Positions 1 to 10,822 of a stretch of 64,000 bases of DNA are shown here, one piece after another (positions within the stretch are counted from its first letter, which is position 1; every line of letters starts with the position of its first letter). The notes below the pieces were generated by a model. It did no database searches, had not been told where the DNA came from, and saw nothing but the letters and a program-made list of their open reading frames with translations. This stretch comes from Hyperoodon ampullatus (lineage: Eukaryota > Chordata > Mammalia > Artiodactyla > Ziphiidae): assembly GCA_949752795.1 (NCBI GenBank), contig OX457074.1, forward strand, positions 3,299,527 through 3,363,526. Direction: 5' to 3'. The position numbers and the translations under genes are program-made.

Positions 1-49
1 CTCCTGTCCACAGCCAGTTGCCCTAGACAGTGGAGCAGAAACCTGTAAG

Positions 50-985
50 AATAAGTTGTTTGGTCTAACATAGAACAGTAATCTTTTTTGAAGATGACCA
101 ATACCTTTGGGAATATGGTTGACCCGGGTTTTTTTTTTTAATCTATTTATTTTAATTTATTTATTTTTGCCTGCGTTGCGTCTTCGTTGCTGAGCTCTGG
201 CTTTCTCCAGTTGCAGCGAGCAGGGGCTACTCTTCATTGCGGTGCACGGGCTTCTCATTGCGGTGGCTTCTCTTGTTGCAGAGCACGGGCTCTAGGCACT
301 TGGGCTTCAGTAGCTGTGGTACTCGGGCTCAGTAGTTGTGGCTCGCGGGCTCTAGAGCACAAGCTCAGTAGTTGTGGTGCACAGGCTTAGTTGCTTTGCG
401 GCACGTGGGATCTTCCCGGACCAGGGCTTGAACCCGTGTCCCCTGCATTGGCAGGCGGATTCTTAACCACTGCACCACCAGGGAAGTCCCTGACCTAGGT
501 TTTCAAATAAACAAATGGTATGAAAAAAAGGAGACAAGGAGACTGCCATAAGAAAGTTGAGACATATCAACCAAATGTAATGTGTGACTTTATTTAGATT
601 ATGATTTGAGTAAACTAATTGTAAAAAGACAAATTTTGAGACAACTGAGGAAACTGAAACATGGATAGTGTTAAGAGGTTATTGTTAATTTTGTTATGTG
701 TCATAATCACATGAAGGATCTGTTAAAAAAAGAAGAAAAGAAAAAGAAAGAAAGAAGTCCTTGTCTGTTAAGGATTCAAACCAAAGTATTTTTGGATGAA
801 ATGATGTCTGGGACATGCTTTAAAATACTCCAGAAAAAAGCTGAAATAAGATTCGTTTTGAGTTGTTAATTGTTGACACTGAATGATGAGTTTAAGGGGT
901 TATTATACTCTTCTGTATGTGTGAAATTTACTTTTTATTTTTACTGTTTACTTTTCTGTATATGTGAAATTTGCCACTAGAAAAC
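50..985 (+). mobile_element. Old L1 3'-end type repeat, split by a SINE
   Basis: Diverged AT-rich sequence whose wording (a gapped 'gaaactgaaacatgg', 'attgttaattttgttatgtg', 'gatgtctgggacatgctt') resembles the 3' ends of old mammalian L1 elements. It continues on both sides of the SINE at 133-490. No coding sequence survives. The family name is from memory and the outer limits are approximate. Confidence 0.5.
133..490 (-). mobile_element. CHR SINE (tRNA-derived)
   Basis: Read on the - strand it starts with the typical 'gggacttccctggtggtgcag' head (A box), has the 'gggttcaagccctgg'-type B box and ends in an A/T-rich tail. It is flanked by a diverged 13-bp target-site duplication, tgacccgggtttt (120-132) and tgacctaggtttt (491-503). 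Confidence 0.92.
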
Positions 986-1020
986 AAATCAATAAGGCTG
1001 TGGATCCACATCCCAGAAAA

Positions 1021-1050
1021 ACCACACACACACACACAAACACACACACC
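1021..1050. repeat. (CA)n microsatellite
   Basis: Interrupted CA dinucleotide run. Confidence 0.9.
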
Positions 1051-1440
1051 AACTTTCACGCTCAATATCAAGGGGTGAGCCTTTGAGAACCCTCATGGAA
1101 TCAAGTTCAGAATCTTCAGGCTCACCAAACACCCATTTTTCCCCAGAGAGAGAGCAGGATTGGAAAGTGTTTTAGCACCAGACTGACCCCATCGTTTTCC
1201 TTCTCTGCAGTGCTGTGGGTGTGGGCAATGGGGCCAACAAACACTGAGGAGTTTGAGTCTCGGGGGATTCAGCTATAGGTGAATATTCCAGGCATTGCTC
1301 CCTCCTTGGTCTTATGGACTAAGCTCCTAAGTGAAACAGGGTGGTAGGAGAGGGGTAGGCATAAGCAGGCTGAGCTTAGTCCCTAACTTCGTAGTTTTAG
1401 AAGTCACGGGGAATATATAGAAAAATTACTGCGTGTTCCT
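1051..1440. other. Intergenic, nothing recognised
   Basis: Single-copy looking sequence without a credible reading frame or repeat. Confidence 0.5.
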
Positions 1441-1490
1441 GAAATTTGTATAATATTGTACATCAACTATGCCTCAATTTTTAAAAATGC
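1441..1490 (+). mobile_element. L1 3'-terminal fragment
   Basis: 'ttgtacatcaactatgcctc' followed by an A/T tail matches the usual artiodactyl/cetacean L1 3' terminus ('ttgtaaatcaactatacttc'). Confidence 0.5.
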
Positions 1491-1664
1491 GTGTGTGTTA
1501 AAGATTCCTTTATCTTGGAGTCAGTATTTTATTTTTCCCCAATCCCTTTATTTTTCTTTAATAACTTCCCAAATATCTCAAGTCTATTTGTATCAGTCTG
1601 TACTTTTAAATGGGATTTATTTCCATTTTAAAAATTGGAAACGACTTGGTGTTTGAATAGGGAA

Positions 1665-1895
1665 GAGAAAGTGAAATGGTCAAAGCCTGGATTTGGTGCC
1701 ATAAAGACCCATGTTGGAGTCCAGGCTTCATTATTTATTAGCTTCTTGAAGCTGGACAAATTAATCTCCTAAACCTCAGTTTTCTTATCTACAAAAACGA
1801 GAGTAACAATTGCCCTCTACCCAGTTCTATTGCTGTGAGGATTAAATGAAAACTACACACAGAGCGCTTACACTCCCTGGCACACCCGCACATGA
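1665..1895 (+). mobile_element. MIR SINE
   Basis: Diverged MIR in consensus order: 'gttggagtccaggcttc', 'cctcagttttcttatctac', 'ctgtgaggattaaatg' and the terminal 'agagcgcttacactccctgg'. The short reading frames over its end are chance. Confidence 0.7.
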
Positions 1896-4878
1896 GTGAC
1901 GATGATGATGAGGATTCTGAAGGAGACTCCCCAGGAAGCCCGAGGGGCAACGCGCCGGGAGGTAGGGGCGCGAGGTGCTGGCCAAAGCGGCGTCCAGGGA
2001 GGCTGCGTCGCAAACCCGGGTCGGGCAGGCAGCCGCGCGTTTCTCTCCGACGCTCTAAGCGGGTTTTGGTCCAGCGAGAGCTTCCATCTTGAGGTAGAAC
2101 CTCTGCCTGAGGGTGAGGGATCCCTGGAGGGCAAGGTGCACCTAAGTCTCTGGGTGGAAGGATGGTCTGGCTCCCATGCTCTCCAGCTGTGCCTTTGAGG
2201 TTAGAGACCTCAGCCGCCAACGGGGCCGTTTTGCCAGGCGCGGGCGGGCGGGCGGACAAACCTCAGCTGGGTCCGCAGCATGACTGAAAAATCTGCCCGA
2301 CCAAGTGTTTACACAAGGGCACGGAAGGGAAGTAAGGCTCTTGGACAAAAGCGGGAAAGTCCTTAGGCTGCCCCTCGTCTTGGTGGAGAGTTGTTGGGTT
2401 CCCTTGGGAGTCGCCTAGCCCGCCTAACACGCACGGGTCTCAGGCCACGAAGGGCCCCCCGGGGACGAGGTCCAAGGTCCATCTGCACCTCCCCTGGTCC
2501 AAGGCTTGGCCTGCATCCCTGGGACAGGTGATTCCTGAGCTAGAAAAACCATGCAGATGGGGCGGGCGGGCAGGGGATAAATGTGGCAGAACCCAAAGGT
2601 AGGCTAGCGGTGGGGATTCCAATCCAAGGACGGAGAGAACCCCCAATCCCTGTCTGCATCACCTCCATACACACAATACACACAGGCAGCTGCAGATCTG
2701 GGTTAGGCCTGTGCTAGGTCCTGGGGGATACTGAGGGACTGGAGGGGATGGAAAGATATGGTCTGCTTCCCATGACTCTTCCACAGGCCCTCATCTGGGC
2801 CTCTGGGGCTGAGCCTTGTTGCTCTGGAAAGTTTCCAGACTGACCTCAGGAATAAGAAACTGGAGCCCTGGCCTTGCCTAGAGGAGCTGGAACAGCCAGA
2901 CCAGCAGTCCCTCAGCCTGGGACGGGTTGCCCTTGTGACCAAGCTTTGGCCCTGTAGGACCTGCTAGACAGGGAGCTCAGACTTGAAAACCACCCTGAAC
3001 TTGTGAAGCTTCTACATACTCAAAAGTCCCCTGTCTGCCTGGGGGAGGCATGAGAGGGATAGTCAGGGCATCACTGGAAGTTCCAACATCACATCCAGCT
3101 GCCCTAACCATCTAACTTCAGTGTCCATCCCTCCTCCTGCCCCCACTGTGGCAGCGCAGAGCTGCCTGGACCCACAGAACTGGCTATCAGTTTCCTGAGG
3201 TCAAGTCATTCTGACTTAGGCAAGACAGCTTCTTTTCCTTAGCATCTGCCACCCAGCTACTTGAGCACATAGCTGGCTAGAACTGAATGATCTCTAAGGA
3301 TCCTCCAATTCCAAATGCCAACTGACTAGTTTGGGTAACTAGGGGATTTGAGCCTTCCTATTCTAAACTTCTAGATCCTTAGCTCCTGATTTACCTTCTA
3401 CACCTGGAGCTTCTAAGATTGGAATCTCCTCTCAAGCCCTACCGTGGCCATATAAGCAATGTGAGGGGAGAGCAAAGATTTTCATGTCTCTGGGGAAAAA
3501 TTTCTGGCATCTGGGGACAATAACAGCCACAATCCCTTCCAATCATGGATAAAGCTATGGACTCTATGGAGGCCAAATATTTTTCAAAAAAAATTTTAGT
3601 GGGTGATTTTCCCATTTAAAGTAAAAGACACTTCGTCTACCCTCTCAGAACTCTTAGAAAACCTCTAAAGGAGGCTAGAGGGGAAGAAGCACTAGTTTAA
3701 GCCCAAGTGACCTAGAGCTGAGCAGATTAGGAGCCCAGAGTTCTGCACCAATCCCAAATCTCACTTTGACGGAGTTCCTTATGTGTGGCCCAATATCAGC
3801 TCTGGACGTTTAGGGTAACACTGTAGACAATTGGATAGATTCCTCCAGCCTCATAGGTGTCAGGGTCTGGGATAAATGGCCAGTCCAGAACCTTGGGGGC
3901 GTGAATGAGATGGGCTTTCCTCCAGGTCAGAGTCCTCAGATGGTAACAAGGAACTACCCAATGTTCATCTCAGGCTGAGGCTGGGATTCAGAAAGGCAGA
4001 TGACATGTGTGTGTGTATGTGTGTGTGTGTACAGCCAGACACTCTTGGAGGCAGAAGGGTTATTTTCAAGGCTTTCTTGAATTCTAAGAAGGTAGTCTTT
4101 TGTGGCATCTTTCGCTCCCATCTTGGTTATGTGCCTTCAAAGACAGGACCTCATGAGCACCATGGACAGGACATGTCTTAGAAGGCATGGATTATGGGCC
4201 ATTTCCCTCTGCCCCGCTGTGTGCATATGTGTGAAATGTTTGCCTTTCTCTTCTCCCAACTTTGTTTCTTGGAACAGATAACTCAGTGAGAGGAAAAGGG
4301 AAAAGATTTTGCTATGGTGGTGGTGGAGGGAAGAGGGCCACAGGATGGTCTAGTCCTGGGCCATTGGAAGGGTCTCAGATCTCTCAGCAAGGGGAATGAG
4401 GGAATCAGAGCAAGAAATCAAATCTCTCAAACTGCACTTTCCCCTAAACCTCAAAACTACAGCTCCAGTTCAGGCCAAATAAGCAGGTTTGGGGCTGGAG
4501 GGGCCAGGGCCTCGTTGCTGACATTCCTCTTGATTTCAGGAGTGAAAACTTAGCAGAGTCTATACATGAGTAGCCAGAATTTATCCTGATAATTATCACC
4601 TACATCCACATTCCCTGAGGGAAAAAACAAGGTGGAGATGGGGGTGGGGGGGCGGGGTGTGACTCAGATCGCTTTCTTGAATTTGCAGGTAGGTTTGTTG
4701 ATATATTCCCCATTCCTGAGCCCCATGAAGGATCCCAGGGGCTGGAACAAAGGAAGCTGAGTCTCCCGGGACCCTGGAAGCTGCTGCAAACCCCAAAGAC
4801 GTTGGCCGTGGGCTCTCACTTGAGGATCCCACCTTTATGAGTGGGAGTTGAGGATCCGCTCCCGAGTGTCTGTAGCGG
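1896..4878. other. Intergenic single-copy sequence upstream of HOXB13
   Basis: No exon with splice sites or conserved protein signature was found. Frames on both strands are short and composition-driven. The sequence is moderately GC-rich at 1.9-2.6 kb and holds a TG microsatellite at 4006-4030. By human synteny this is the spacer toward TTLL6, but no TTLL6 exon was recognised. Confidence 0.5.
4006..4030. repeat. (TG)n microsatellite
   Basis: TG dinucleotide run with one interruption. Confidence 0.9.
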
Positions 4879-5264
4879 GTGAGGGGGCTGGAGGGCTCGG
4901 GGAACTACAGGGTGAGGGTGGAGGAGGTGATCTCCTGCGCCAATTTCGTCCCATTTAATGGGCTACTGCGGAGTTTACACCCTAGGGCTGATCGTCGCAT
5001 AACGGTTGCCTCTCAGAGGCCGGGCCGAGGGGCTGGGTTCCCTCAAGGACCTAAAAACTGCGCCCCGCCCTCTAGACCTCCGCGGAATAATCAGCGGCGA
5101 GCCTAGAGGCCTCTTCCTGGCTCTCGCCACGCTTTCCCTCCACACTGAGGCCTTCAACCTCCAGGAGCGCTCCCTTCCCCGCTCCCGCCTGCCCTGCGCC
5201 ACGCTTGTCCCCAAAGTGAACACTGATGCGGACTTAAAGAGCAGCTGGTCCAACGCGTCCCGTC

Positions 5265-5355
5265 TTACACACGGCAGATAGGAAAACGGAGGCACAGAGA
5301 GGGGAGGTGACTTCTGCCCACCACTCCGAGCCAGATCAATACCTGGCCTGAACCT
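5265..5355 (-). mobile_element. MIR fragment
   Basis: 'gataggaaaacggaggcaca' and 'gagaggggaggtgacttct' correspond to reverse-oriented MIR. Confidence 0.55.
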
Positions 5356-6235
5356 TGCGCCCCTCAGTGCGGCCCTCTAGGCCCAACATTCCTAACGGCT
5401 GGGGCCGGATGCGCCTGGGCTTCTCTGGATTGCGGCTGCGGGCGCGTGATCAAGGTCGCCCTCCCAGTAAAGCGCACGGTCCGAAGGGGGGCTGGGGTCT
5501 CTGGGCCAGCGGGCCTGCCAACACGGCGTGCGCACACGTGGCAGGCCAGGAGCAGCCGGCTGTTCAGCGCCCAGCAGCTTGACTCCCATCCCTTCGCGCT
5601 CCCCGCCTCCCTCCCTCGGCTCTGGACCCCGCTCACGTTCCCCGGCTCACCGCTTCTCCGGTTTCTCGGCGCCATCAGGACGGTGGCGGCGGCCATGTGG
5701 CTGGCACTAGCTTCTCCCCTTAGCAGACCCTCCTCGATTGCCCCTCAGATCCACTTGCTGGGTGGTGGAGGCCACGATCGGCTCTAATTTATGGACTAAT
5801 AGCTGGATCCCTCAGCCTCCGCCTCTGAAGCACTTAGGTTCGTCCTGAGAGGGTCCTAAGCCCAAGGATGTCGCAGGGCTGCCCGGGCAAGAGGGACGCG
5901 GAGGTGAGAGTGGCCTCCTCCTGACCAGTCAGGCCTCCACTCTCTGGTCCTTATAGCTCCCAGACTCCGCCGTCATTTTGTCCAAAAGGTTTTCCTCTGA
6001 GGCCCGTCCAGGCCCCGCCTGACTTCTTTTCAGGGAGAAGGGCCCGGGTCGCCTGTCATCCCCAGCCGGGCCTGGCCGTTCTCGCCGCTGGCGGGCTCGG
6101 GCTGGCGACGCCGCTCCAGGAGCGCCCTGCGAGGCCGCCCCGCCGAGGGCAGGCTCCGGCCGCGGGGAGCTGTGGGCAGGCCCCGTGCAGACTTCGGAGA
6201 AGAGCAATGGGAAGTTGAGAGGGCCGGGAAAGGGG

Positions 6236-6660
6236 GTTCAGAAGAGTAAGAAGGGAGATAAGAGAGAAAAAAGAGGGAAAAAATAAAGAACTAGGTGAGA
6301 GGGAAAGGCTGAAAAGGAGGAGGGGAGGAAAAAGGAGAAAACGAAAGAAAGAAAAGTGAGAGGACGAAGAAGCAAACAAAAGGAAAACAGTGTAAGTGAC
6401 AGAGAGGGAGAAAGGAACCAAGGGGAAAATAAAGGTAAACGGGGGTGGGGGGTGGGGAGAAAGTAAGCAGTAAAGACGAGAAGAGAGAAAGAAAACAAGA
6501 CGGCCCCAAAGGCAAGATAATCAAAATTAAAGGAAAGAAAGGCAGAAAGAAAACCACAAATAGACAAAGAAAAGATTCCAAAAGACAAAAGACAGATGAG
6601 AGAACATACAGCCAGAAAGAAAAGGAACGGAAGAAAAGCCCCAAGAAAGGAGCGCACCGC
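6236..6660. repeat. Purine-rich (GA/AAG) tract
   Basis: About 400 bases almost wholly of A and G on the + strand. It produces the spurious Phe/Leu/Ser-rich frames on the - strand. Confidence 0.85.
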
Positions 6661-7604
6661 ATCAGGCCATTTTCCTGAAACCGAGAGAAGTCAGCGACCT
6701 CCTTAAGCAGTTCGGCCAGGCCCGCGCACTCTGGCAGGCCAGCGGAGCCCCAACCTTTCCAGAAAAAGAAGCGTTGCCGCTGCAAATAAATTCTCATTTT
6801 TCATCACGACCTCCCTGAAGGCCGCGGTCGTCGCGACCACGTACATTCTTCCAGGCGGGAGGACGAGGGCACCGGGCGCCCGCTTTGCTTTACAAAAAAT
6901 AAACCATAATTTAACAAATGCCCCAAGCGGGGCTGGTGGGCTTCTCTCACCCCCTCCCCCTCGTCGGCGGTCCCGAGCCCGGGAGGGGCGGGAGCTGACA
7001 AGGAGGTGCCAAGTCCCCGTGGCCGGAACCCCCGGGGGCGAGGCGGCCGCGCTCAAAGGCCTGGCTGTAAAGGTCACAGGCGGTCTGTGGGGCCGCGCTG
7101 AATGGGCTCCCGGAGGTAAACAGACTCTTAACTTTCAACTTGGCCTTGACCTTCCTGGAGGTGTCTGGCCGGTATGTAAAGGAGCAGCTGAGGCTTTCAA
7201 CGCATTTGGCGGGTCAGTAAAGGGGGTTGGGATTCGGGGGAGGCTCCGGGGTCCTGAGGGTCTGCCTGGAAGCTCCCAGCAGGACACAAAGGAGTCTGTG
7301 GGGCTGGGGGAAGGGCTGGCTCAGCCCAGGCCGGCGGGGAGGTCAGGACGCCTGGGTTGCCCTAAACTTCAGCCCTGAACTCTTGTAGAGCCCAGGGAGG
7401 ATATGGAGGCACTGAGCCTCAGGTTCTCTATGTGGGAACCGCAGGCTCACTCGAGGCTGAAAGAGGCAAGTGAGAAGTGACCAATACTCTTTAGAGAAAC
7501 TGCCCTTTTCTTTTCAAATAAAAACAGGTGCCTTGTAGTTCATTAGAAACAGATACACATACAGAAACAGAAATAGAGCTCATTTATTCAGTTTAGAAAA
7601 TGTT

Positions 7605-7715
7605 TTCATGTGCAACATCTCATTTAATCTTCACAGCTTTCCCGTGATGTAGAAATTATTGTGCCTTTGAGGAGACGGATAATTTTTACAGATAAGGAGG
7701 CAATCTTACCTTATC
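7605..7715 (-). mobile_element. MIR fragment
   Basis: 'ctcatttaatcttcacagct' and the following 'gtagaaattattgtgcc' are reverse MIR sequence. Confidence 0.65.
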
Positions 7716-7864
7716 TGACTCCAGTTGAGGTCTATGATAGGTCACAGATTGTTGTAAATACATAAACGTGTACAGAAAATGGGAGCACATGCTCATATGT
7801 TAATAATATGATATCCAGAACTGTTCCCTGGTATCTACTAGATGCTAAATAAATTCGGGAGGAG

Positions 7865-8185
7865 GGCTTCCCCGGTGGCACAGCGGTTAAGAATCCGCCC
7901 GCCAATGCAGTGGTTACAGGTTCAAACCCTGGTCCGGGAAGATCCCACATGCCGCAGAACAACTAAGCCTGAACACCACAACTACTGAGCCTGCGCTCTA
8001 GAGCCCGCGCCACAACTACTGAGCCCATGTGCCTAGAGCCGGTGCTCTACAACAAGAGAAGCCACCGCGATAACACTGCGGGCCGCAAAGAAGAGTAGCC
8101 CCCTGCTCACTGCAACTAGAGGAAAGCCCGTGCGCAGCAACGAACACCCAACGCAGCCAAAAATAAATAAATAAGTAAATTTATT
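7865..8185 (+). mobile_element. CHR SINE
   Basis: Head 'gggcttccccggtggcacag', B box 'ggttcaaaccctgg', then the repeated 'acaactactgagcc' units of the CHR body and an (aaat)n tail. Confidence 0.92.
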
Positions 8186-8654
8186 TTTTAAAGTGCCTCA
8201 AAGATATTTAAAAAATAAATAAATTGTAGAGTAAAACAAAAACAACACCCCCATAGTATTTACTTGTATTGAAATGTATCTGTTTACATAGGGGTCTCCA
8301 GCACAGCTGGTGAGCTTCTCCAGGGCAAGGCTTGAGTTGGTCATCTCTGCATTCCACAATGATGCAGAGTTACATGCATTTAGCTGCTTATTTCCATGGA
8401 CACAGATAAGAACACTAATATCCAAAAAGCACAGTCGCAGGCAGTGTTGCTATGAATCTTTAAATTTTTGTATTCAATTATTTTTCCTTCTAAAAAATAG
8501 ATAGGCTGATGTAAAGTGAAGAAATAGCCAGTGTACATCTTGAATTTTTTCACAGTGAACACACCCATGTAAGTGTCATATAGATTGAGATTGAGAACAT
8601 TTCCAGCCCCCAAAAAGGCTTCCTTACAACACCTCCCTGTCAGGAGCTCCCCTC

Positions 8655-9060
8655 CCCAGGGTAATCTCTTCTGACCTCTATCACCATAGATTGATTTTGG
8701 CTATTCTTGAACTGCATAGAAATAGAATCATACAAAAGTTACTCTTTTGTGTCTGGCTTCTTTCACCCACTTATCTGTGCAATTTATGTTGTGTGTAGCA
8801 GTCTTTTTTTTAAATTGGTGTTTAGTACTCCATTCTTTAATTATAGTACCATTTATTTGCCTATTCTACTATTGATGGACATTTGGGTAGTTTCTATTTT
8901 TGAGCTATAATAAAGAAAGCTGTTTTGGACACTTTAGTACATGCCTATTGATGAACCTAAACATTCATTTCTGTTGGGTATATTCCCAGAAATGGAATTG
9001 ATTGGTCTATTTTTAAATTTTAGGGATCTGTTCATGCCTGTGCTGTCATCTACCAAGCAA
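8655..9060 (-). mobile_element. L1 fragment (ORF2 end), reverse
   Basis: 'gtctggcttctttcaccca', 'gatggacatttgggtagttt' and 'gggtatattcccagaaatgg' are the reverse complement of the L1 ORF2 C-terminal region. Heavily decayed. Confidence 0.7.
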
Positions 9061-9151
9061 AAACCAGTAAAAAAAAAAAATTCTTAGGCTTTAGGTAAAA
9101 ATCCTGGTATTTCTGCCTTTCACAATCAGACAAACAAGAGGCTGTAATAAG

Positions 9152-9220
9152 AAACTGGAAAGCATCAAAGAGACATCTCCTCCCTTTTCTCTCGTGTTGT
9201 TTTCAAATACAACAAAATCC
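9152..9220 (+). repeat. Diverged local duplicate, upstream copy
   Basis: Matches 10297-10351 over about 55-60 bases: 'aaactggaaagca', then 'cttttctctcg', then 'gttttcaaat'. The upstream copy has a 4-base insertion (tgtt) before the last word. The downstream copy sits directly in front of the GA-rich tract of the HOXB13 upstream region. Confidence 0.6.
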
Positions 9221-10296
9221 ATTGAGGATTTCCTGCTTGGTGTCTTCATTTATTAGCAGTATTCATTGACAGTGATCTGTCGTCATCACTACAGCCCTAC
9301 AACTTGGGGCAACTCCAGTTTGCATGGGCCCTTTCCCGAAAAATGGCTCAAGTTCAGACTCAGGTTGGTGAGGGGGCACGGCTGAGCCCACCTAGAGGGC
9401 AGGGTGGTCTGTTCTATATAATTGCCTTGACCCTGGTGTAGAATGCAAAAGTTCCTGTCTTCTCCAGAAAAACTGTGAGTTCTAGAAAAAGTGAACCCAG
9501 AAGGATTTGATTTGGGAGGTGTAGTGGCGGAAACAGAAAACCTCTGAAGACAGATCTATGAAACAAATTGGTTTGGGTCTTCTGCCTTGCACTGCACAAT
9601 AGGCCCCAACAGAGAGGCCTCAGGCAATTCCTCCAGTGGTTGGGGCTCCCTCTCCCATCTCCTTTTCCTTCTAAGAAAATGTAAAGCCTGGAGGAAGCAG
9701 ATAGGGGAAATGGAAATCCAGACCCCCTTTTACAGCCAGGTCCAGAAGCTCCATTTCCACTTTAGGTCTGAACGTTTAGCGTCTTCAGTTCTCAAGTCTC
9801 CTTCTTTGGAGCACGTGTCCCGCTCCCTCTCCCTCCCACCCCTCTCTGAATCCGGAGCTTTCTGGGCAGAAACTTGAGTCCCTGGGGAAGAGAAGTCCCA
9901 GGCACTTCCCCAGGCCCGGGAGCAGCTTATTACTGCGCATCCAGGATGGAAAGGAGCACCTGGAGTGAACTGGGATGCTAGTACCTAGGACTCAAAGCAA
10001 GGGGCTTCTAGAAATACCCCGTAATCCCCATTTTCCAGCCTCCTCCGACTCAGGCACATTCCCGGGTTCCCCTTTCAGGCCCAGAGCGGCCTCCCGGCCC
10101 CACCCCCGACTCCCCTTCCCCCCACAAGATGGACACTTTATAGGGAGAGCTTTTTATTCTCTCGTTAAACCTGCCAAAGCACAGGAGACAGAGAGCCAGG
10201 GAGGGAGAGGAGGCGACCGAGGTGGGGCGGGCTCCGCGTCCCCTCTCCCGCCTTCCACTACTCCCCCCGCCCCCACCGACGTAGCTGGGTTGCTCC

Positions 10297-10351
10297 AAAC
10301 TGGAAAGCAGCGAAAGGACACCTCGTCTCTTTTCTCTCGTTTTCAAATGCA
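10297..10351 (+). promoter_or_regulatory. Diverged local duplicate, HOXB13-proximal copy
   Basis: Partner of 9152-9220. It ends in 'caaatgcaataaaaaac', which contains the CAATAAAA core preferred by Abd-B/Hox13 homeodomains; the upstream copy has 'caacaaaa' at that place. About 370-425 bases upstream of the HOXB13 start codon. Confidence 0.55.
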
Positions 10352-10361
10352 ATAAAAAACC

Positions 10362-10467
10362 GAGAGAGGGAGAGAGGGAGGGAGGGAGGGAGAGAAGGAG
10401 AAAGGGGGGGAGGGAGGAAGAGAGAGGGAGGGAGGGAGGGAGAGAGAGAGAGAGAGAGAGAGAAAGC
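10362..10467. repeat. (GGGA)n/(GA)n tract in the HOXB13 upstream region
   Basis: About 105 bases of GAGG, GGGA and finally pure GA repeats, ending some 255 bases before the HOXB13 start codon. Confidence 0.9.
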
Positions 10468-10496
10468 GGGGGTAAAGTATTTTCGCAGTTTCTGCC

Positions 10497-10722
10497 ATGA
10501 AGATTTTATTAGCTTCTCTCCGCCAGGCCGCAGCCAATCAGCGCGCGTGCCCGGGCACCTGCGTCTCCTGCGTCAAGACGGCCGGGCTGAGCGAATGCAG
10601 GCGCCGAGCGAGCTGGGAGCGATTTAAAACGCTTTGGATTCCCGGGGCCTGGGTGGGGAGAGCGAGCTGGGTGCCCCCTGTATCCCCCACCCCCAGCACC
10701 CCATGAGCCGACCCTCGGCCCC
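10497..10722 (+). promoter_or_regulatory. HOXB13 proximal promoter and 5' UTR
   Basis: Contains a TTTTATT homeodomain word (10504-10510), a CCAAT box in 'gcagccaatcagcgcg' near 10534, and a TATA-like TTTAAAA (10623-10629). The latter would place transcription start near 10650 and give a 5' UTR of roughly 70 bases. The layout matches my memory of the human HOXB13 upstream region. The start site itself is inferred. Confidence 0.6.
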
Positions 10723-10822
10723 ATGGAGCCCGGCAATTATGCCACCTTGGACGGGGCCAAGGAAATCGAAGGCTTGCTGGGAGCCGGAGGGAGTCGGAAT
10801 CTGGTCGCCCACTCCCCACTGA
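10703..10822 (+). other. Overlapping upstream ORF in HOXB13 mRNA
   Basis: An ATG 20 bases before the HOXB13 start opens a 39-codon frame that runs out of frame into the coding sequence and stops at 10822. Its start context is weak (C at -3, A at +4); the HOXB13 start also has C at -3 but G at +4. If used, it would lower HOXB13 translation by leaky scanning. It is on the mRNA only if transcription starts upstream of 10703, as the TATA-like box implies. Confidence 0.5.

Larger units (their letters stand above)
4879..7260. promoter_or_regulatory. CpG-rich block about 4-6 kb upstream of HOXB13
   Basis: Visibly GC- and CpG-rich for over 2 kb, with no convincing gene. Inside it are a MIR remnant (5265-5355), a purine tract (6236-6660) and an AT-rich core at 6890-6920 (Hox/Cdx-type ATAAA words) bounded by GC-rich sequence. 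Such blocks in Hox clusters are often promoters or Polycomb-bound regulatory DNA. That role is inferred; no transcription start can be fixed. Confidence 0.4.

Noticed and set aside
1789..2259. 156-codon and overlapping frames around 1.8-2.3 kb
   Set aside because: Overlap a MIR and GC-rich sequence, open in several frames at once, with no family resemblance.
6238..6797. Long Phe/Leu/Ser-rich frames on the - strand
   Set aside because: They are produced by the purine tract and have no other coding feature.
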